Of a DNA stretch of 64,000 nt, positions 60,361-64,000 are shown piece after piece. The position numbers were made by a program, and so were the translations under genes. Origin of the DNA: Nepenthes gracilis (lineage: Eukaryota > Streptophyta > Magnoliopsida > Caryophyllales > Nepenthaceae); contig BSYO01000014.1 of assembly GCA_033239525.1 (NCBI GenBank), positions 15,050,021-15,114,020 on the forward strand, read 5' to 3'. Numbering within the stretch: position 1 is the stretch's first letter; every line of letters starts with the position of its first letter. Below the pieces are notes generated by a model. That model made no database searches and had not been told where the DNA came from. It saw only the letters and a list, made by a program, of their open reading frames with translations.

Positions 60361-63300
60361 CAAATTCACAACCAGTTATTTATTGAGTATATTTTTGAAT
60401 AAAAAATATTTTAGAATAAATCCTATATTTCTTAATTATTAAAATTAAGAGATGATTTATTATAAAAATGGAAACCCTAATTGTTATGAGTGGCCAACTA
60501 TTTTAATTAAGAAGAGCATCAGATTGTTTTGGGGGGTGCATTAAAGAATGATTTAATGTGGTGTTAGGATGCTTCTTATGTTTAAGAGGGCAGGCTACAC
60601 TAGAATAAGAATATAGGATGCTTTCTAATTAATGACAAAGTTAAGTATAGTTAAATATGCATTAAGAGAAGATCTAAGTGAGGAGAGTTACAAATAGAAA
60701 TGACCAGCCAAGCAATTGAAAGAATTCCTTTCACTTAATAGGAGGATTAATATATTTGAGGTAATGCTAAGAGAAGAATTAATTTAATGGGATTACAATT
60801 GATGAAGTGATCAAATAATGTGCAAGGTTGCATGTATGTAACCCAAAATAAGGGAGTATGCTTACTTAATGATCTAATATTATAAAGAGTGTTTTAGGAA
60901 GATGTTATCACTCATAGTTAGAAGAAAATTGAGAGAGAGGAGGAGAGACTCTCGGAGGCTGAAGCAAGTAAGGAAAAAGAAAAGAAATGTGCCAAGTTAT
61001 CCAAGTAAATATATCAATTTTTTTTTTGGAGATCTAAATTTACCTATTGTTTACAAGGATTTATGAAATTATTCTTTCTTCAAATGATATGATAGAGGAA
61101 AAATATCAAGGATTTTGGTCATAGAGAATATAACATGATAAAAAAATTGTTATGTAAGATTATAATAGATTAAGGTGAGAATAGTGTAAATATATCATAA
61201 TTACAAAGTTATTTTAAATTTCTTAAGGGTATAAATATGTGATTTGTGGAGTATGTATAATAAAATATATTATGAGTAAATCTATATATTTTTCATCTTT
61301 TATGGCATTGTGAAATTATATTTTTAATCAAATGATAAAATCATAAAAGTATCAGTTATTAAATACCATAGAATTAGATTGATGATTTGTGATTTCTGAA
61401 TTATGATCTTAGAAACATGTATAATATCATGTTTAGAATAGAAAATTATTAGAAATAATGGGTTGCCAAAATACTTTTAGCCATATATTAATCTAATGGG
61501 TAAAATGATCATTTTGGTACAAAATTAAAAAAATAGAAGATGACTTTGTAGAACTATTTTATCACAATTAATAATATAAATATAAAATTATATGCCTAAT
61601 GTACCCTAGCTTTGGTCAAGCTGAGGGGCCAAAGAGAATTTTGGTATAATTAAAAGTTATGTATAACTCATATTATATGTTTAATTATTGATATTTTTAA
61701 ATCTGTATTTGTATAAACTACCTTGGATATATTGAAAAGGAGCATGACCTAGCCTAGGGTTGGCTGAATGGTTTTAGAAAATTTTAAGGGAAATTGAAAT
61801 ATATTGATGCACAATAAATGTTATATTTAATGATAATTATATGATGTTGTTAATATGATTTTCTTAAGTTTAATATTATGAAATCTAATTGGCTGTGTGA
61901 TTATTTAGGATTTCATGGAATTAGTGATGCCATTTGATGCATTAATCCAAGGAGATACTATTTACAAATTCACAACCAGTTATTTATTGAGTATATTTTT
62001 GAATAAAAAATATTTTAGAATAAATCCTATATTTCTTAATTATTAAAATTAAGAGATGATTTATTATAAAAATGGAAACCCTAATTGTTATGAGTGGCCA
62101 ACTATTTTAATTAAGAAGAGCATCAGATTGTTTTGGGGGTGCATTAAAGAGAATGATTTAATGTGGTGTTAGGATGCTTCTTATGTTTAAGAGGGCAGGC
62201 TACACTAGAATAAGAATATAGGATGCTTTCTAATTAATGACAAAGTTAAGTATAGTTAAATATGCATTAAGAGAAGATCTAAGTGAGGAGAGTTACAAAT
62301 AAGGGAAATGACCAGCCAAGCAATTGAAAGAATTCCTTTCACTTAATAGGAGGATTAATATATTTGAGGTAATGCTAAGAGAAGAATTAATTTAATGGGA
62401 TTACAATTGATGAAGTGATCAAATAATGTGCAAGGTTGCATGTATGTAACCCAAAATAAGGGAGTATGCTTACTTAATGATCTAATATTATAAAGAGTGT
62501 TTTAGGAAGATGTTATCACTCATAGTTAGAAGAAAATTGAGAGAGAGGAGGAGAGACTCTCGGAGGCTGAAGCAAGTAAGGAAAAGAAGAAAAGAAATGT
62601 GCCAAGTTATCCAAGTAAATATATCAATTTTTTTTTTTGGAGATCTAAATTTACCTATTGTTTACAAGGATTATATGAAATTATTCTTTCTTCAAATGAT
62701 ATGATAGAGGAAAAATATCAAGGATTTTGGTCATAGAGAATATAACATGATAAAAAAAATTGTTATGTAAGATTATAATAGATTAAGGTGAGAATAGTGT
62801 AAATATATCATAATTACAAAGTTATTTTAAATTTCTTAAGGGTATAAATATGTGATTTGTGGAGTATGTATAATAAAATATATTATGAGTAAATCTATAT
62901 ATTTTTTCATCTTTTATGGCATTGTGAAATTATATTTTTAATCAAATGATAAAATCATAAAAGTATCAGTTATTAAATACCATAGAATTAGATTGATGAT
63001 TTGTGATTTCTGAATTATGATCTTAGAAACATGTATAATATCATGTTTAGAATAGAAAATTATTAGAAATAATGGGTTGCCAAAATACTTTTAGCCATAT
63101 ATTAATCTAATGGGTAAAATGATCATTTTGGTACAAAATTAAAAAAAATAGTAAAGATGACTTTGTAGAACTATTTTATCACAATTAATAATATAAATAT
63201 ATGAAATTAAGTGCCTAATGTACCCCTAGCTTTGGGTCAAGCTGAGGGGCCAAAAGAGAATTTTGGTATAATTAAAAGTTATGTATAACTCATATTATAT

Positions 63301-63614
63301 GTTTAATTATTGATATTTTTAAATCTGTATTTGTATAAACTACCCTTGGATATATTGAAAAGAGGAGCATGACCTAGCCTAGGGTTGGCTGAATGGTTTT
63401 AGAAAATTTTTAAGGAAATTGAAATATATTGATGCACAATAAATGTTATAATTTATGTGGTGACTTAAGTGGTATTTAATGATAATTATATGATGTTGTT
63501 AATATGATTTTCTTAAGTTTAATATTATGAAATCTAATTGGCTGTGTGATTATTTAGGGATTTCATGGAATTAGTGATGCCATTTGATGCATTAATCCAA
63601 GGAGATACTATTTA
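60361..63614. repeat. 1.6-kb tandem duplication
   Basis: Copy A (60361-61964) and copy B (61965-63614) are nearly identical end to end, both starting CAAATTCACAACCAG and ending GATACTATTTA. Copy B is 46 bases longer: a 27-base segment near 63452-63478 that A lacks, and many 1-4 base insertions. Substitutions are few. No gene or transposon domain was recognised; frames are short and AT-rich. A purine-rich leader-like stretch with GAGAGAGAGGAGGAG occurs once in each copy (about 60931 and 62537). Confidence 0.95.
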
Positions 63615-63699
63615 ATTAGGTGTAATTTGATGATAAGTGGAGGAATTATGGTGTGACCTAGAAAATTTAGGCTTGGCCAAGCCTTAGGGCCTAATGGTT

Positions 63700-64000
63700 G
63701 AGAGTGATATGTTTGGCTGTTGGAATAAAATAAGGTGAGAATAGAATAATTATTTCTAGAAAATAGAATAGGATATTAATAGAGTTAGAACTATTATTTT
63801 CTTATTTAGTTGTTGGAATATAATAATGTAAAAATTAGTATTCTATTATTTGGTTTGTAGAATAGTACGAGGAATATTGTAAGAATAGTGATAATAATAA
63901 TAACAACAATAATAATAATTATAATAATAATAATAATAATAATAATAATTATTATTATTATTATGTTACATTCCATGAATTCTAATTGTCCTATGGATTA
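63700..64000. mobile_element. MITE-like element, cut by the window end (candidate)
   Basis: TGTTTGGCTGTTGGAATA (about 63709) resembles the minus-strand end of the element at 10585-10943, and the next ~90 bases share AATAGAGTTAGAA with it. A second TAGTTGTTGGAATATAAT occurs near 63807. The other end is not visible. Confidence 0.3.
63890..63964. repeat. AAT/ATT trinucleotide microsatellite
   Basis: A run of AAT units with a few interruptions switches to ATT at about 63948, giving a short inverted pair. Confidence 0.9.

Noticed and set aside
60930..60965. Purine-rich leader-like stretch in the 1.6-kb duplication considered as part of an LTR
   Set aside because: The two copies are directly adjacent with no internal domain, primer-binding site or TG...CA ends, so an LTR pair is not supported.

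Overview
The window is nuclear DNA of a flowering plant, very probably a eudicot. The evidence is AT-rich intergenic DNA, GT-AG introns, an AINTEGUMENTA (ANT)-type AP2 transcription factor gene, an intronless PLS-class pentatricopeptide repeat (PPR) gene, and nested Ty1/copia and Ty3/gypsy retrotransposons of plant-only clades (Tork-like copia, Reina-like chromovirus, Tat-like gypsy). The species cannot be named from the sequence. Host genes occupy a small part of the window; most recognisable sequence is transposon-derived.

Layout. 1-4585: decayed Tork/Tnt1-like copia element entering from the left, ending in a complete 3' LTR. 5576-5722: apparent last exon of a thioredoxin-like/peroxiredoxin-like (AhpC-TSA, PRXL2-type) gene whose other exons lie outside the window, so the copia copy probably sits in its last intron. 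7835-8537: tandemly duplicated promoter-like segment. 8538-15942: AT-rich DNA with a MITE-like element and a solo LTR (13281-14511). 15943-21240: second Tork-like copia with an intact 5' LTR and a patchwork 3' end. 24762-30442: ANT gene, 9 coding exons including a 9-nt microexon, 633 codons with no break, and an LTR insertion in each of its two long introns. 31293-36827: decayed minus-strand Tat-like gypsy element without recognisable pol. 38250-43663: Reina-like chromovirus with two LTRs and a perfect 5-bp target duplication. 44371-46564: minus-strand PPR gene broken by one extra base. 47667-57714: large minus-strand Tat-like gypsy with a perfect 5-bp target duplication. 59622-63614: a local 168-bp duplication and a 1.6-kb direct duplication, followed by a second MITE-like sequence and an AAT microsatellite.

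Most interesting: the 10-kb Tat element carries an antisense transcription unit between integrase and its 3' LTR. Four G-box/ABRE-like boxes and a TATA box stand 109 bp before an ATG, which opens a decayed ORF whose C-terminal part looks coiled-coil. Facing its 3' end is an array of about ten 41-bp tandem repeats. The other Tat-like element (31293-36827) also has coiled-coil-like coding remains on the strand opposite gag. Antisense extra ORFs and 3' tandem repeats are known from the Tat lineage; the G-box promoter arrangement is what deserves checking.

Sequence quality is itself a theme. The PPR frameshift, the Tat LTR pair and the 1.6-kb duplication differ mostly by small indels, whereas the Reina LTR pair and the copia stop codons show C-to-T/G-to-A transitions, as expected from methylated transposons. 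Some breaks may therefore be sequencing or assembly errors.
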